From positions 5,749,391-5,813,390 of the forward strand of contig CM052354.1 of assembly GCA_028551475.1 (NCBI GenBank): DNA of 64,000 nt. The letters are read 5' to 3'. Position numbers and translations under genes: made by a program. Shown piece after piece: positions 11,661 to 23,450 of this stretch (position 1 is its first letter; each line of letters opens with the position of its first letter). Source of the DNA: Casuarina equisetifolia. Its lineage: Eukaryota > Streptophyta > Magnoliopsida > Fagales > Casuarinaceae. Below the pieces are notes generated by a model, which had not been told where the DNA came from, made no database searches, and saw only the letters and a list, made by a program, of their open reading frames with translations.

Positions 11661-12462
11661 CAAAAAAGTAACTGGTTGTTCATTAAAAGTCTTGCTAAAT
11701 TTGGGAAGTAGTAGATACATTTGAAAATTTGAAAAGTTGTTAGTTCCTATTGTTTGGCCTAGTTATATCATTGAAAATACTTCATTTCCTTTTCTTATAT
11801 ATAGTTTTAAAAAATAGAGTGATATAGATTATGATATCATAAAAAAAATGAATGTTCTATTTTTAATCCAATTTTGTTGTAAGATTGAATTTTCTAATAT
11901 TCTAGACTTAATGTGAAACTTTTGTAATTAATAAAAAATATTTTTATTTTAATATTTCTTTATACTTAAAATAAAATAACATAATAAAAATAATCTACAT
12001 AAAGTACCATTTTATTTAAATCTTACTTGTAATTCTTTTCTTTGTATATATATAACTAGTCCCGAGCCATTTTAGTTATTGCATCTATTTTCTATTCTCC
12101 AACCCACTACTGAAAACATTTGGATTCTTCATTGTTCTAATGATCTTATTCTTTCGATAACCTTGATAAAATTAAACATTTTCCATCTGCATAGCGATAA
12201 GGATAATCGTGACTAGGCACATATTAAACTTGCTTTTGTATGACTTCCACAATCATTTACTAGTTTGAATTAATGAAGTTTGAGAGTTGATGACTTTAAT
12301 GCATAAAACATAATCAAAGACACAAAGAAGAAAACTGCATATTCATTATAGCAAGAGGGGACTTTTGACTACATTTATTCAGCTTTTAGATATAAAAAAA
12401 CAACCCCTCATTGATTTTGATCTTATTTTATATTCATATTAGAGGAATAAGAGGCATTCCAT
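11661..12462. repeat. 3' flank of GRP copy 2, pair of 3,340-3,757
   Basis: From about 12,060 onward the sequence follows the same order of landmarks as 3,340-3,757. The part before 12,060 is AT-rich with no gene seen. Confidence 0.7.
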
Positions 12463-12863
12463 TCAGAAAATCAAGCAGTGACCAATCTTCAAGGGGCCGA
12501 ACCACCTGTCGACCGCCCTTTTTACTCCCACTGCCTCCATATCAGTCCCCATTTGCACCACCTCCTTCTCCGCTTCTTTGATCAATGCCTCCCACACCAG
12601 GATCGCCACCATAGCCATCACCGCTTCCTCCACCAACTCCGTGGACGCTTTCATGATCAACGCCCCGTCCACTAGGACCACGACCATATCCAGCACCATC
12701 TACGTCCTCGCTTACATGACTGGCATCTGTTCGATCAAGAGCCCAGCGAGTCCTTGACATATCGCCAGCGCCTCTCTCAGGGATGAATAGGTTTCATTCG
12801 CAAACAAATAATGAAAACCAATGAAACAATAAAAAGAACACTCAGAGCTTCTTTAGTTGCCAT
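12463..12863 (-). pseudogene. GRP copy 2, frameshifted glycine-rich protein gene
   Basis: An ATG (complement of 12,861-12,863) opens a signal-peptide-like stretch (MATKEALSVLFIVS...) matching the start of copy 3, but this frame stops after 28 codons at 12,777. The Gly-rich body continues in another frame: 'VDGAGYGRG', 'GVGGGSGDGYGGDPGVGG', 'QRSGEGGGANGD', then a stop, then 'YGGSGSKKGG' and 'FLNGMPLIP' in the same frame. At least one frameshift and one in-frame stop make it a likely pseudogene. An intron joining the leader to the body cannot be excluded, but I see no clear splice pair. The core promoter (12,903-12,914) is conserved. The product would be a small secreted protein of unknown role. 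Confidence 0.65.
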
Positions 12864-12902
12864 CGACAAGGACTGAATTCTTGACTTCGAATTCTGGGGA
12901 AT

Positions 12903-12914
12903 GGTATTTATTGG
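12903..12914 (-). promoter_or_regulatory. TATA-like core promoter of GRP copy 2
   Basis: On the minus strand ccaataaatacc lies about 40 bp before the ATG. The identical string is in the same place at copy 3, and a related one at copy 4 and the 1.4-kb relic. Its preservation between diverged copies supports function. Confidence 0.55.
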
Positions 12915-14690
12915 CAGCACAAGGTCCTTTGCGTCAACATATTGGTACCCACCGCCACTATATATATATATACACAGACACTCTCATTGGTAACAGTTGA
13001 TCATCCATATTAGGACTGGCCCAGCTTTTAAAGTTCTTCAAATACGCAGAAACTGCGACTATTACATGTTTGTCAAATTTTTTACTTCGTTCTACATTTG
13101 AAGTTGCACTCTAATTGTTTTCTTTAGTGACCGAGAATTCCTAAAATTGAAACAAAAAACCTTTTAGTTTTGTCTTCCATTCTTCACTGTTGAAAACATT
13201 AAAAAAAATGAAGAAATGTACAAGATTGAAAGTTATCTATAAATGTCAGTATTGTCTGCTTAGAAAGCAAACAAAGCTAATTGGAGTTGATTCATTCTAT
13301 ATTAAAAGGATCAAAGTAAAATCCAAGAATGAAGTGTGTAATTGTGTATAAAGTGTGCTCATATAGAGTCTACCTATATGGATAGTGTACATTTTTAATG
13401 GAGCACTGTGTTTTTTTTACAATTGTTTTCTAAGTGACTCTTTGATTTGTTCTTGTTTGGTAAAGATTACACTTTGGCTGTAATCATAATTTTGAGCTCT
13501 CATCAGTTGTGATAGGTTTTTATAAATTCTACTATTTTATTAAAGTTATTTTTTCTAGAAGAAGAATCTTAGCTTTTTATTTATTATTTTCTCCTTCATT
13601 AAAAACTTGACGAACAAAATTGTATTTTTATGAATAGCCACGCACTCGTATCAAAAAAGGATGATCCCAAAATGATCATTGTGACGAAATGTTGGTAGAA
13701 GGATGAAAACGGGCCCAGGCTGCATTCAGGTGTCGCAGCCCAATTGGACCAGCCCACAATAACAGTCAAATCTAGTTCAAGCCCATCAATTTCATTCAAG
13801 ACGGAGAGAATTTCTGGTTTGGCATCCTTGATTCAAATTATTCTCCAAAGTTTTGATTCCAAGTCCAATTACGAATGTTTTACATCTAAAGACCCAAGAA
13901 GAGACCCCAAAAATAAGACTCTTTCATAATAATATTAGGTCATTGTCTTCGCAAAGATACGACTCATTCCCAATCTTATCAAGTTACTATCTTTAGAGGT
14001 TGGATCTTTTTTTACTAAACCATTCCCTGCTACTGGATTTCCTTTCTTGGCCTAAGCCCTATTTTATAACCTTAGTGCAATTTTGTTAGGGATGGAGTTG
14101 AAGATTGATTAAAAATCAAGCCTCTATTAATGTTTTGAGTTCAACTTTTCTTTGAAACTGTTTCAAAATATAATGAATGCCCCTTTATTGTATTGTTTTT
14201 CTTTGGATCATGGAATAGTAACATTCCCTAATTGTTTTGTATCTCTTTAGATTGCTTTAAAAGAGTGGTGAACGTATCTTAAGTATTTTATATCTCTTTG
14301 AATTATTTCATACGAGTAATAAAAATTTATGATCGGTAATTCTATATCTTGTTTGGCTTGTTTTAATAAAATGTGGATTTGGTATCTTTGATTCTCACAT
14401 AGTCGTTTTTTTTTTTTTTTCCCTTTGTCAACCCTAGGCCGGTGTCACCACGTTCAAAGATTTGTCCCAGTCCGTGAGGCGTTCTAGTATGATTCTAACA
14501 CTCAATATGTAAAAGAATGTGCTATTCCAAAACTTCCAGCCCCGCGAGCGTTCAAGAACCACTGTCCTAGTATTTCATTTATTCGGTGTTTCTTTAATGT
14601 GGTTTTAAAATTATAATTTAAATGAGATATTTAAGATTATCTATACTATGAATATGTAAGTTTATTCATTTAATAATAAAAGAATAGAAA
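12915..14690. other. Upstream flank of GRP copy 2, no gene seen
   Basis: The stretch 13,000-13,600 matches the upstream flanks of the other GRP loci: 13,240-13,320 resembles 1,840-1,920, and 13,400-13,590 resembles 17,500-17,750. The part 13,600-14,690 is unique AT-rich sequence with a GC-richer patch near 13,700-13,800 and short frames I do not recognise. Confidence 0.6.
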
Positions 14691-14699
14691 GATTTAGAG

Positions 14700-15200
14700 A
14701 CAAACTCTAGCATTAACATTTTTTTTTTGGTTTTTAATGTAAGTTGCATTTATAGAAATTAATATATAAAAGCACAGAGGCATACCCTAGTATTATAATA
14801 ATTTTTAAAAATAAACTAAGAGTATGAAAAAATAGAAGTTAGAAGCTTCCAGATTTCACTCAAAAATACATTACCTTGTGAAGGTTTGATATTGTGAAGC
14901 AGAAAAGCTCTCTCTTGTATAATTTTCCTTACTTTAACCAACAAGATTGAAATATCAACTAATGTATTTTGAAATCTTCTTCTATTCTTTTTTGCCCAAA
15001 TGCAATAAATACAAGCTAAAAATGATATTTTAAGAAGTTTTACAGCAAGATCTTTACCTTTAGATGCTTTAATCATCTAATTTAATTCTTCATTCCATCT
15101 TCCGATGTGATATCGAATTCTATTTTGAGGAAGGATATTTTTCCAAATCAACATTGTATAAGGGCATTCAAAAAAAATATGACTTCTGTTTTCTATTTGA
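14700..15200 (-). mobile_element. LINE (L1-type) 3'-end fragment
   Basis: The minus-strand translation reads an 'RSHIFFECPYTMLIWKNIL' segment, one in-frame stop, then 86 codons (complement of 14,816-15,076) including 'LACIYCIWAKKNRRRFQ'. This 'H-FF-C-----W ... IW--RN-R-F' pattern is the zinc-binding domain found at the C-terminus of plant LINE reverse transcriptases (zf-RVT). The RT core, endonuclease and ORF1 are absent, so it is a 5'-truncated dead copy. An A/T run near 14,720 may mark its tail. I did not find a clear target duplication. Confidence 0.65.
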
Positions 15201-15734
15201 TATGTTTATATGATATGTTTTTTTATATTTAAGGTAGAAGAATGTGTTATATATTATTAATAAACTAACCTATATGTTTTCTTTAGTAAATATATTCTCC
15301 TATCTTATAAATCAATTTTAAACAAATGAATAAATTTTCTAATAGAATATGTAGGTTAAGAAGTGAGGCAAGTCGTGAACTACGTTCCAATGCAACGTGT
15401 TTTGCTATGATGTGTTTCTCCGTTAAGTTTGCTTTTTGGTTACACCTTGTTTACTAATTTTCAATACTTTTACTACACTTAAGTATGTAGTGGGTGTTAG
15501 CTTACAGATTTATGTTATAACATACTCCAATAAACATTCCAAATAGAAATGTAGATGTAGATGTGAATGGAAGGGTGGAAACACTAATCTTACTTTCTTT
15601 TTCTCCCCATTATTATGATTTAGAGTTTTCAAGCTTTATGATAGCGTTAGGAAAACCGAACATTATATAAGTATTGATGGGTAAGTGGTTTTGTGATCTC
15701 TTTTCTCTATTTTGTTTGTTGGTTTCAGAAAACT

Positions 15735-16100
15735 AATTGTATGGCCTTATTTTGAAATCATTCGGTAGTCTGAGCAAGTTGAAAAATCTTCTATATGAAC
15801 AAACACAATAATTTTCGTTTGTTTTTAAAGAAATAGGAAATTTCAAATATATTCAGTATTTTGAGTTGGGAAAAAATCAATTACTTGGTGCGTTATGAAT
15901 TCATTTGTTAATTTGAGCAACTTAATAATCTTATATTTCTAATATAAAAGCAATTTTGGATCCATTCTTAAAAATATAGGAAATTTGAAGAATCTTAATG
16001 TTCAAGTATTGGATTAAAACCAATTCACTTTTAATTCCTATTCATTTGCTAATCTAGACAATTTGAATGTTTTGCCTTTATTTTAAAATCAGGAGTTCAC
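15735..16100 (+). pseudogene. Decayed leucine-rich-repeat gene fragment
   Basis: Pieces of about four plant-type LRR units (24 residues each) can be read in changing plus-strand frames: 'FGSLSKLKNL', 'EIGNFKYIQYFELGKNQLLG', 'SFVNLSNLIILYF', 'ILKNIGNLKNLNVQVLD' followed by 'NQFT', and 'YSFANLDNLNVLPL'. The IGNLKNL / LxxNQ spacing is typical of extracellular LRRs of receptor-like kinases and proteins. Several stops and frameshifts separate the pieces. No signal peptide, transmembrane segment or kinase domain is near. It is a relic of a host LRR receptor-type gene. Which subfamily cannot be told. Confidence 0.6.
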
Positions 16101-16830
16101 ATGGAGTTGGTTGTATTGCAATTGAACATAATCGAATATAATATTTTACATTTCTATCTCCAACTCAAAAAATAGCCAGCATTTGTGTTGGAGATCACAT
16201 GAATTAAGATGATGGTAGCTTTTTAGTAGCCAAGCTGCTACTATACTCAATTAAAATAAGATGTTACATATGCAACAAACGTCACTGAAAAATTTAATGT
16301 ACATAACTTTGAGGTCTTAATCTTGGAAGTCACTATAAGAAAGCATCAACGTGATTTAATCTCTCCATTATCATCTCCACCGAAGAAAACATTAATTTAA
16401 GAGATGTGCTTGGATTGGTGCCTTCTTCGTCGGCACTTCAAACTTAAGTTGGACCCGTAATAGTTGCAACAGCACTAAATTCATAAATGGCGACCCACAA
16501 TCTACGCGAACTATAGACATGATTTTGTAAAAGTCCAATCACCCCAAACTTCACATCTATACACATTAATGCACAGGGGAAGTTGTGCAGGAAAGTAATT
16601 GGTACTATAATATTTATTATTTACTTGATTGCAAGTATCTACATGTACTTTTTATTAGGATATCAAATCTTCAAGCCAATCCTTAACAGCATCTTTGCTA
16701 GCGGGGAGTTTCACTCTATCATTCAGTTCTTAAATATCAAAGCAATCATTTATTGATTCTAATCTTATTTTACATTCATACGGGAGGAATAAGACGCATC
16801 CCTTTCAGAAAATCGTGCAGCGGCAAGTCT
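16101..16830. other. Intergenic; 3' flank of GRP copy 3
   Basis: AT-rich with no supported gene. The segment 16,640-16,720 is repeated at 18,178-18,260, so direct repeats bracket the GRP copy 3 unit (about 1.54 kb apart). Immediately before copy 3, 16,740-16,830 matches the 3' flank of copies 1 and 2. Confidence 0.55.
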
Positions 16831-17172
16831 TCAAGGGACGTGACCACCACCTGTACCATCCTCTCTTCCCTCACTACCTTCTTCATATGCAACCCCATTT
16901 GCACCACCCCCTTCTCCACTTCTTTGACCAACACCTCCTACATCGGGACAGCGACCATCTCTTCCTCCACCCTCATGTCCACCGACTCCAGGGACGTGTC
17001 TAGGAGCCCAGCTTCGATATGTATCTTCAGCAACAAGAAACTTGCCCATACGCCCAATACCACCTTGGCCGCCAGGATGGTGACCATAAGAGTGGTAAGG
17101 AACACCCGAAGAACAAATATAGAAAGCAAATGACAGAAAGAAAAGAACAATAAGAGTTTTCTTAGTCGCCAT
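16831..17172 (-). CDS. GRP copy 3, small secreted glycine-rich protein, open frame of 113 residues
   Basis: This is the only GRP copy with one uninterrupted frame. Residues 1-22 form a signal peptide: a basic start, a hydrophobic core rich in Leu/Phe, then Cys-Ser-Ser-Gly. The mature part is about one quarter glycine, with 'HHPGGQGGIG' near residue 31, a run of Gly/His/Arg from residue 60, and the family motif 'GVGQRSGEGGGANG' near 81-94. The start is chosen because the ATG, leader and TATA-like box align with the other copies. Compared with copies 1 and 2 the C-terminal stretch is read in another frame, so it may carry a compensated or recent frameshift, and expression is unproven. A role in the cell wall or apoplast would fit other plant GRPs but is only inference. 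Confidence 0.5.
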   Translation of the reverse strand: MATKKTLIVLFFLSFAFYICSSGVPYHSYGHHPGGQGGIGRMGKFLVAEDTYRSWAPRHVPGVGGHEGGGRDGRCPDVGGVGQRSGEGGGANGVAYEEGSEGREDGTGGGHVP

Positions 17173-17212
17173 CGGACAAGAAGCGAATGAATGACTTTGA
17201 ACTCCAAGGAAT

Positions 17213-17224
17213 GGTATTTATTGG
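17213..17224 (-). promoter_or_regulatory. TATA-like core promoter of GRP copy 3
   Basis: ccaataaatacc on the minus strand, about 41 bp before the ATG, identical to the box of copy 2. Confidence 0.55.
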
Positions 17225-18880
17225 CAGCAGAGGCTGCTACCCGGAAGCATATTGCCACCCATGACCACTATTGTTGTTTTCCTGTTACCAATTCTCGTAA
17301 TATTCCATAGTGGTCCGGCCTCGATTGGTAAATATGTCAAAAGAAGTTGAAACATCTTATAGCAATCATGGGACCAAGGAGGGGGACCCAGATATGAAGC
17401 AAAAACTTGCGTGGAGGTGCATGTTGCAAGCATGGGGAGGTGTGTGAAATAGCATGCACACGTAAAGTTTACCTATATGTATTACGTACACTTTTAATGG
17501 AGCATCTTTTTTGCAATTTTTTTCTAAGCAACTATTTGATTTGAATAAAAAATTATCTCTATCCTATTTGATAAAGATCATAGATTTTACTGTAATCATA
17601 ACATAAGTGTGAGACATTCTCATAAAGTGTGATCTGCTTTTCTAAACATTAATATTTTACTAAAATTATCTTTTCTAGAATAAGAATCTTATCTTTTTCA
17701 AAAGGAATCTATCTCCATGTACTTTTCATTTATTAATTTCTTCTTCCATTCATTATAAATAAAGGACAAGATATAAATTATTTTATTAAAAAACTAACTG
17801 ATATAATAACAACATTAGACACAAAAGGTTTTACTGTAAAGCTTTCAAAATGACACACTAGACAAAAGAAAATTTAGTTAGGCTAAACGTAACTCTTGGC
17901 CTTTTAGTAAAATTAACCAATTTACTGCAAGCATTTACAAAATATCCATCCAAGAATTTTGTAAAGTCTTTAAACTCAGAAATTTTTGACATTGTAATTA
18001 ATTCAAGATTAATTAACTAGAAATGTTTTTTAAAAATTTAATACAATTTCTAAGTGACATCACTAAACCCTAGTATACAAAATCAACAAAAGGAATATTC
18101 ATTTCCTGCATAATAGATCTTATAAACAGATGTGTAATCTCCCAAACAGAAGTCTACACAATATTTCTTACAAGGAATATTTTTTTACTTTTCATTGGGA
18201 TATCAAATCTTCAAGCCGTTCTTCAATGGCATCTTTGCTAGCGGGGGGTCACACTATACCAATTAAAATTGTGTAGTGCTCATGAGAAGGACAATAGCGT
18301 CCATCAGATTTTAAAAAAAAATTGGAAATAGGAAACTGAAAAAAAATTATTAAAAGCAGAAATTTTTAGAAAAACTTGAAAATCTAAAACCATCTCTTCT
18401 AAAACATAAGCTCCAATTACAACTTCATGTTCAACCATGAGTCCCCGATACCATCATTCACGACCCAACTCTGCCATTATTTGCAAAATCTCATTTCAAT
18501 ATTCTCCTCAAAAACTAAACTTAAACATCTTACGCTCACACCAAGAATGGTGCTCAGAGAGCGTTTTCTAAATTTTCCATTAACGTTATACAAGTCTATT
18601 CTTGTGTTATATCTAATTGAAAGCATGAAACTCGACGTTAGAGTTAACAACTTGGAATACTTTAAACGGCATTATTGTGGGTGTTAAATTATGGAATGTG
18701 AGGAACTTTTTGAAGTCTACCACTACAAAGACTTACAAAATGGATTACTGCATGAGTGATGAAGGGACGCAAGCAATATAAAGACTTATAAAGTGGAAGT
18801 ACTCAAGTGATGAGAAGTGGGAGCAATACAAGAAGTATAGAACTGATGGGGCAATGGGAGTAATTTTCTGAAGTTTATCC
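17225..18880. other. Upstream flank of GRP copy 3, no gene seen
   Basis: The stretch 17,450-18,130 matches upstream flanks of the relic (1,960-2,110) and copy 2 (13,400-13,590). A segment at 18,178-18,260 repeats 16,640-16,720. The part 18,260-18,880 is unique, with short frames only. Confidence 0.6.
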
Positions 18881-20690
18881 ATCACAACATTAGTTAAAAT
18901 GAATAGGAGCAAAGTAGGTGTGGTTAATTGCTTAACGTCAATTATTGCTCTACAAATGACCTATCTTTTTCACATGTGATTGTCCAATTAAGGTTTTATT
19001 TTCTAGTCTGGACATGTTTATTTATTTATTTGTTGAATTATTTAGAATCTCTTTGTGCTCTTCTAGTCAAATTGTTTGATACTTTTAACTCTTTTATTTG
19101 CAATGCTTGGGCATTAAAGCTAAGTTGGTTGGTTCGTTGACAAAATGAACTGAATTTAGACTTATGGTTTATAATGTAGAATGAGTGTACATCAATCAAT
19201 TTTGTTTAAGAAGCTATCATTTTAAAGTAAGACTTTCAAATTAGCCAATCACAACATCAATCAAATGGATTAGAGGAAAGAATATGTGATTAGTTGAAAA
19301 AACTTTAGTTATTGCTCCACTAATGAGGCATCTTTTAGCCAATATGGAATCACCCAACATAAGATTTTATTTTCAGCCAATATGCAATTACCCAATGAAA
19401 GATTGCTCCACCTATGAAGTGTAAATCTTGGATAATATTGTCAAAAATCCTATCATCTTAAAGTAGGACTCTCAGTTTTAGTCAATTACAACATCAATCA
19501 AATGGATTAGAATATAATATTTATAGTTAATAGTATTAACTTTACTATTAACTTTAGAATGAGTGTAAATTGATCAATTTTATTTAAGAACCTATCATTT
19601 AAAGTAAGACTTTCAAATTAGCCAACCACAATATCAATCAAATGAATTAGAGCAAAGAATATGTGATTAGTTAAGCAAACTTGAGTTATTGCTCCACTAA
19701 TGAGGCATAAAGAATATGTAATTAGTTTAGGAAACTTGAGTTATTGCTCAACTAATGAGGTATAAAGAATATGTAATTAGTTTAGGAAACTTGAGTTATT
19801 GCTCAACTAATGAGGTATAAAGAATATGTAATTAGTTTAGGAAACTTGAGTTATTGCTCAACTAATGAGGCATCTTTTTAGCCAACATGCAATCACCTAA
19901 CATAAGATTTTATTTTCAGCCAATATATGATTGCCCAATGGAAGATTGCTCCACTTACAAGGTGTAAATCTCAATCAATTTCATCAAAAATCCTATCATC
20001 TTAAAATACGACTCAATTTTAGTCAATCATAACATCAATTGAATGGATTAGAACATAATATTTATAGTTAATAGTATTAACTTTAGAATGAGTGTAAATC
20101 GATCAATTTTGTTTAAGAACCTATCATTTAAAGTAATACTTTCAAATTAGCCAATCATAATATCGATCAAATGAATTACAGCAAAGATATGTGATTAGTT
20201 GAGCAAACTTTAATTATTCTCCACTAATAAGGCTTCTTTTCAGCTAGTATGCAATCACCCAACATAAGATTTTATTTTCAGCCAATATGTGATTGCCCAA
20301 TGGAAGATTGCTCCACTTACAGAATGTAAATCTTAGTCAATTTTGTCAAAAATCCTATCATTTTAAAGTAGGACTCTTAATTTTAGTCAATCATAACATC
20401 AATTGAATGGATTAGAACATAATACTTATAGTTTATAGTATTAACTTTAGAATGAGTGTAAATCAATCAATTTTCTTTAAGAACCTATATCATTTTAAAG
20501 TAAGATTTTCAAATTAGCCAATCACAATGTCAATCAAATGGGTTAGAGCAAAGAATATGCGATTATTTGAACTAACTTTAGTTATTGCTCCACTAATGAG
20601 GCATCTTTTCAGCCAAAATGCAATCACCCAACATAAGATTTTACATTTTAAAGTAGGACTCTCAATTTTAGTCAATCATAAAATCAATCG
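18881..20690. repeat. R2 tandem array, block 2
   Basis: Many repeats of units sharing 'actaactttagttattgctcc', 'gattttattttcagccaatatg', 'gattgcccaatggaagattg' and 'agaatgagtgtaaatc'. Spacing is irregular (about 240-500 bp), pointing to repeated unequal exchange. Homology between units is higher here than in block 1. Confidence 0.85.
19654..19873. repeat. 55-bp tandem subrepeat, 4 copies, inside R2
   Basis: A 55-bp unit starting aaagaatatg begins at 19,654, 19,709, 19,764 and 19,819. Copies 2 to 4 are almost identical and copy 1 differs at several bases, so this is a recent local amplification. Confidence 0.9.
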
Positions 20691-20887
20691 CAAGTTCCTA
20701 GTGTTGGGCGCAAATACGGCATTTACGAACCGTTTAGTTAGAGGATGCAAGGAAACCTTTTCAACGAGCTATTCATGAAGATACATAATGAATGACTCAA
20801 GGGGGGCCTGCTGTGTGAAGCCTGCATGCCTCATTTTTATGAACAATTCACGCAGTTTTATCCAAAAGGATGAGAGCAGATGATCAC

Positions 20888-21383
20888 TATTAAATGCCAT
20901 GTCAACAGTCCACCTCACCATGTCCACGTTAGCATCATTAAACGATGTGGCAAGCACACTCACCAACTCCTGCCACGTCTACCCTTCTCATCGCAAACCA
21001 CAAGCACCGTTTGCCTCACTAAACACACCGACCACCTCTACAAGAACATGGTCGGAATTCTGGCACTCAAAAACCTTCCATTCTCATCCGATGATTCGCA
21101 AATCTCCGTCTCCACATCAAGAAGGAAATATCACCAACCAACGCTTCCAATCAAAACCAACTTTAGGAAAGATTTCCAATTCTTTCCAAAGCCTCTCCAA
21201 TCTAGGTTAAATCCTCGATTCATACTATCCCATGTGAATCCATTTCATTTAGATCAGATTTTGTATTTCCTTTACTGTCTCATTTATTCCGATCTATAAA
21301 TTAGATGGAACTTGTAAACATTTTCTTTAAGCAATTCAATTGTCTTTTCCTACATTCTAGGTTTGGTGTTCTTGAGAAATTAT
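20888..21383 (+). repeat. Left LTR of the second Copia relic
   Basis: Starts tattaaatgcc (probably from TGTTAAATG) and matches 22,443-22,938 over its whole length. Confidence 0.85.
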
Positions 21384-22442
21384 CCAATTTTTCAAGGATT
21401 TATTTATTCAATTTGGTATCTAGATCTTTTTGGCCCCCGCCCTAAATCGATCCTCCTCAATACAGTGCCTTTTTACTAGTCTATGTCGATGACATCATTT
21501 TTACAAGCACTCCTGATGCCCCTCTTACTCCCATTATTAATCAACTACAACGAGAATTTGACATCAAAGATTTGGGCAATCTTCATTTTTTCCTTGGAAT
21601 TGAAGCTCTCACCACACCGAATGGATTGATACTTCATCAAGCTAAATTTGCTTAAGATATTCTTAATCAGGCCAATATGGACTCTACATGTGGAGTTTCT
21701 ACTCCTTGTCCAACAGGGCACCCTCCCTCCATAATTGATGGTGAACCCCTTTCTGATCCCACACACTATCGGAGCATTGTCGGAGCTCTCTAATATCTCA
21801 CTCTTACACGTCCTGATATTGCCTACATTGTTAATACAGCCTGCCAATATATGCATGCGCCGACCACCACCCATTGGACATTTGTCAAACAAATTCTTCT
21901 CTTTCTTACAGATACAATTCGTTATGGACTTCACATTACTAAGTCATCCTCTACTCAGCTCCATGCATATTCTGATGCCGGATGGGCTGGTGATTGCGAT
22001 GATCGCAAATCCATAGGCGGATTTTGCATCTTTCTTGGTTCTAACCTCATCTCTTGGTGTTCTAGAAAATAGAAAATAGTAGCTCACTCAAGCACTAAGG
22101 CTGAATTCAAAAGCCTCGCTGACACTGCTGCCGAACTTATTTAGATTAAAGCCCTCCTTCGAGACCTTCATCAACCATTATCTTCACCACCAACCCTTTA
22201 GTGTGATAATTTATCTGCCATGTACCTCTCCACCAATCTGGTCTTCCATGCCCGCACCAAGCATGTGGAGATCGACTTCCACTTCATCCGTGAGTGTATC
22301 AAGAATCACCAACTTCACATACATTTTATCTCCTCAATAGATCAGACTATGAACATCTTCACCAAAGGCCTCTCCTCCACATGCTTCAGAGTTCTTCAGT
22401 ACAAGCTCACGGTTTGTTGCGACCCGTCTGCTTGCGGGGGGC

Positions 22443-22938
22443 TATTAAATGCCATGTCAGCAGTCCACCTCACCATGTCCACGTCAACATCATTAAATGA
22501 TGTGGCAAGCACACTCACCAACTCCCGCCACGTCTGCCCTTCTCATCGCAAACCACGAGCGCCGTCTGCCTCACCAAACACACCAACCGCCTCTGCAAGA
22601 ACATGGTTGACATTCTAGCACCCAAAAACCTTCCATTCTCATCCGATGATTCACAAATCTTTGTTTCCACATCAAGAAGGAAATATCACCAACCGGCGCT
22701 TCCAATCAAGACCAACTTTGGGAAAGATTTCTAATTTTTTCCAAAGCCTCTCCAATCTAGGTTAAATCCTCAATTCATACTATCCCATGTGAATCCATTT
22801 CATTTAGATCAGATTTTGTATTTCCTTTATTGTCTCATATGTTCCAATCTATAAATTAGATAGAACTTGTAAACATTTTCTTTAAGCAATTCAATTGTCT
22901 TTTCCGGCATTCTAGGTTTGGTGTTCTTGAGAAATTAT
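22443..22938 (+). repeat. Right LTR of the second Copia relic
   Basis: Same length and about 93% identity to the left LTR by hand count. Confidence 0.85.
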
Positions 22939-22939
22939 T

Positions 22940-23450
22940 CCTACGGAATGTGGGTAAGACAGGAGAAACGTTTCAAAAGTTCTCCCATGTTTCTCTCGCG
23001 AAAGATACTTCGAGGGGTTTTACTACCTCGGAGAAACATTTAGGTTAGCCCTCATCTGGAAGAAGAGAATGCTTTATGGAGTAGTCTACCTTGACTTGTT
23101 TCTGTTCCTTTTATTAGTTTAATTGTTAAAAATAAAATTATGGAGTTTTACATTATTCCAATTTTATTTTTAAAAAAATTATCAACAAAGATAAATCCAT
23201 TGTTTTGTTCAATTGTAAGATATAATTAAGTATTTTAATATAATATTTAGAATTCACATTTAGGTCTGATACCCTTTTATTTTTTTGCTTGTAAATGTTT
23301 TTATAAATAATATTTCTTTGGATTAATGGGTTATGTTAAAAGATAATGTTGTAAATTGTCATATCCATACTTTATTTTTTATATATAAAAACAATTTTCT
23401 ACTCTTAAATTGACCTTTTGATATAATTGATGGTAAGCTTGCTTCAAGTA
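22940..23450. repeat. Duplicated segment, pair of 2,890-3,440
   Basis: Matches 2,890-3,440 in order. It begins exactly where the second Copia relic ends, so the element inserted in or next to this duplicated block. Confidence 0.8.

Larger units (their letters stand above)
20888..22938 (+). mobile_element. Copia-type LTR element, internally short relic
   Basis: Two direct repeats of 496 bp (20,888-21,383 and 22,443-22,938) flank an internal part of only about 1.06 kb. A primer-site-like ttggtatct lies about 25 bp after the left LTR and a G-rich tract (gcttgcggggggc) directly precedes the right LTR. The inside encodes only the end of Copia Pol in plus orientation: an RT part with YVDD, then RNase H including 'STKAEF' and a 'TKHVEIDFHFIRE' stretch. 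It is broken, with several breaks, and cannot move by itself. By hand the LTRs differ at about 36 of 496 positions (7%), suggesting an age somewhat above the element at 4-9.5 kb. I could not find a clear target duplication. Confidence 0.85.

Noticed and set aside
20877-22945. Target-site duplication of the second Copia relic
   Set aside because: The bases next to the two LTRs do not match (…gatcac before, ctacgg after), so no duplication is claimed.
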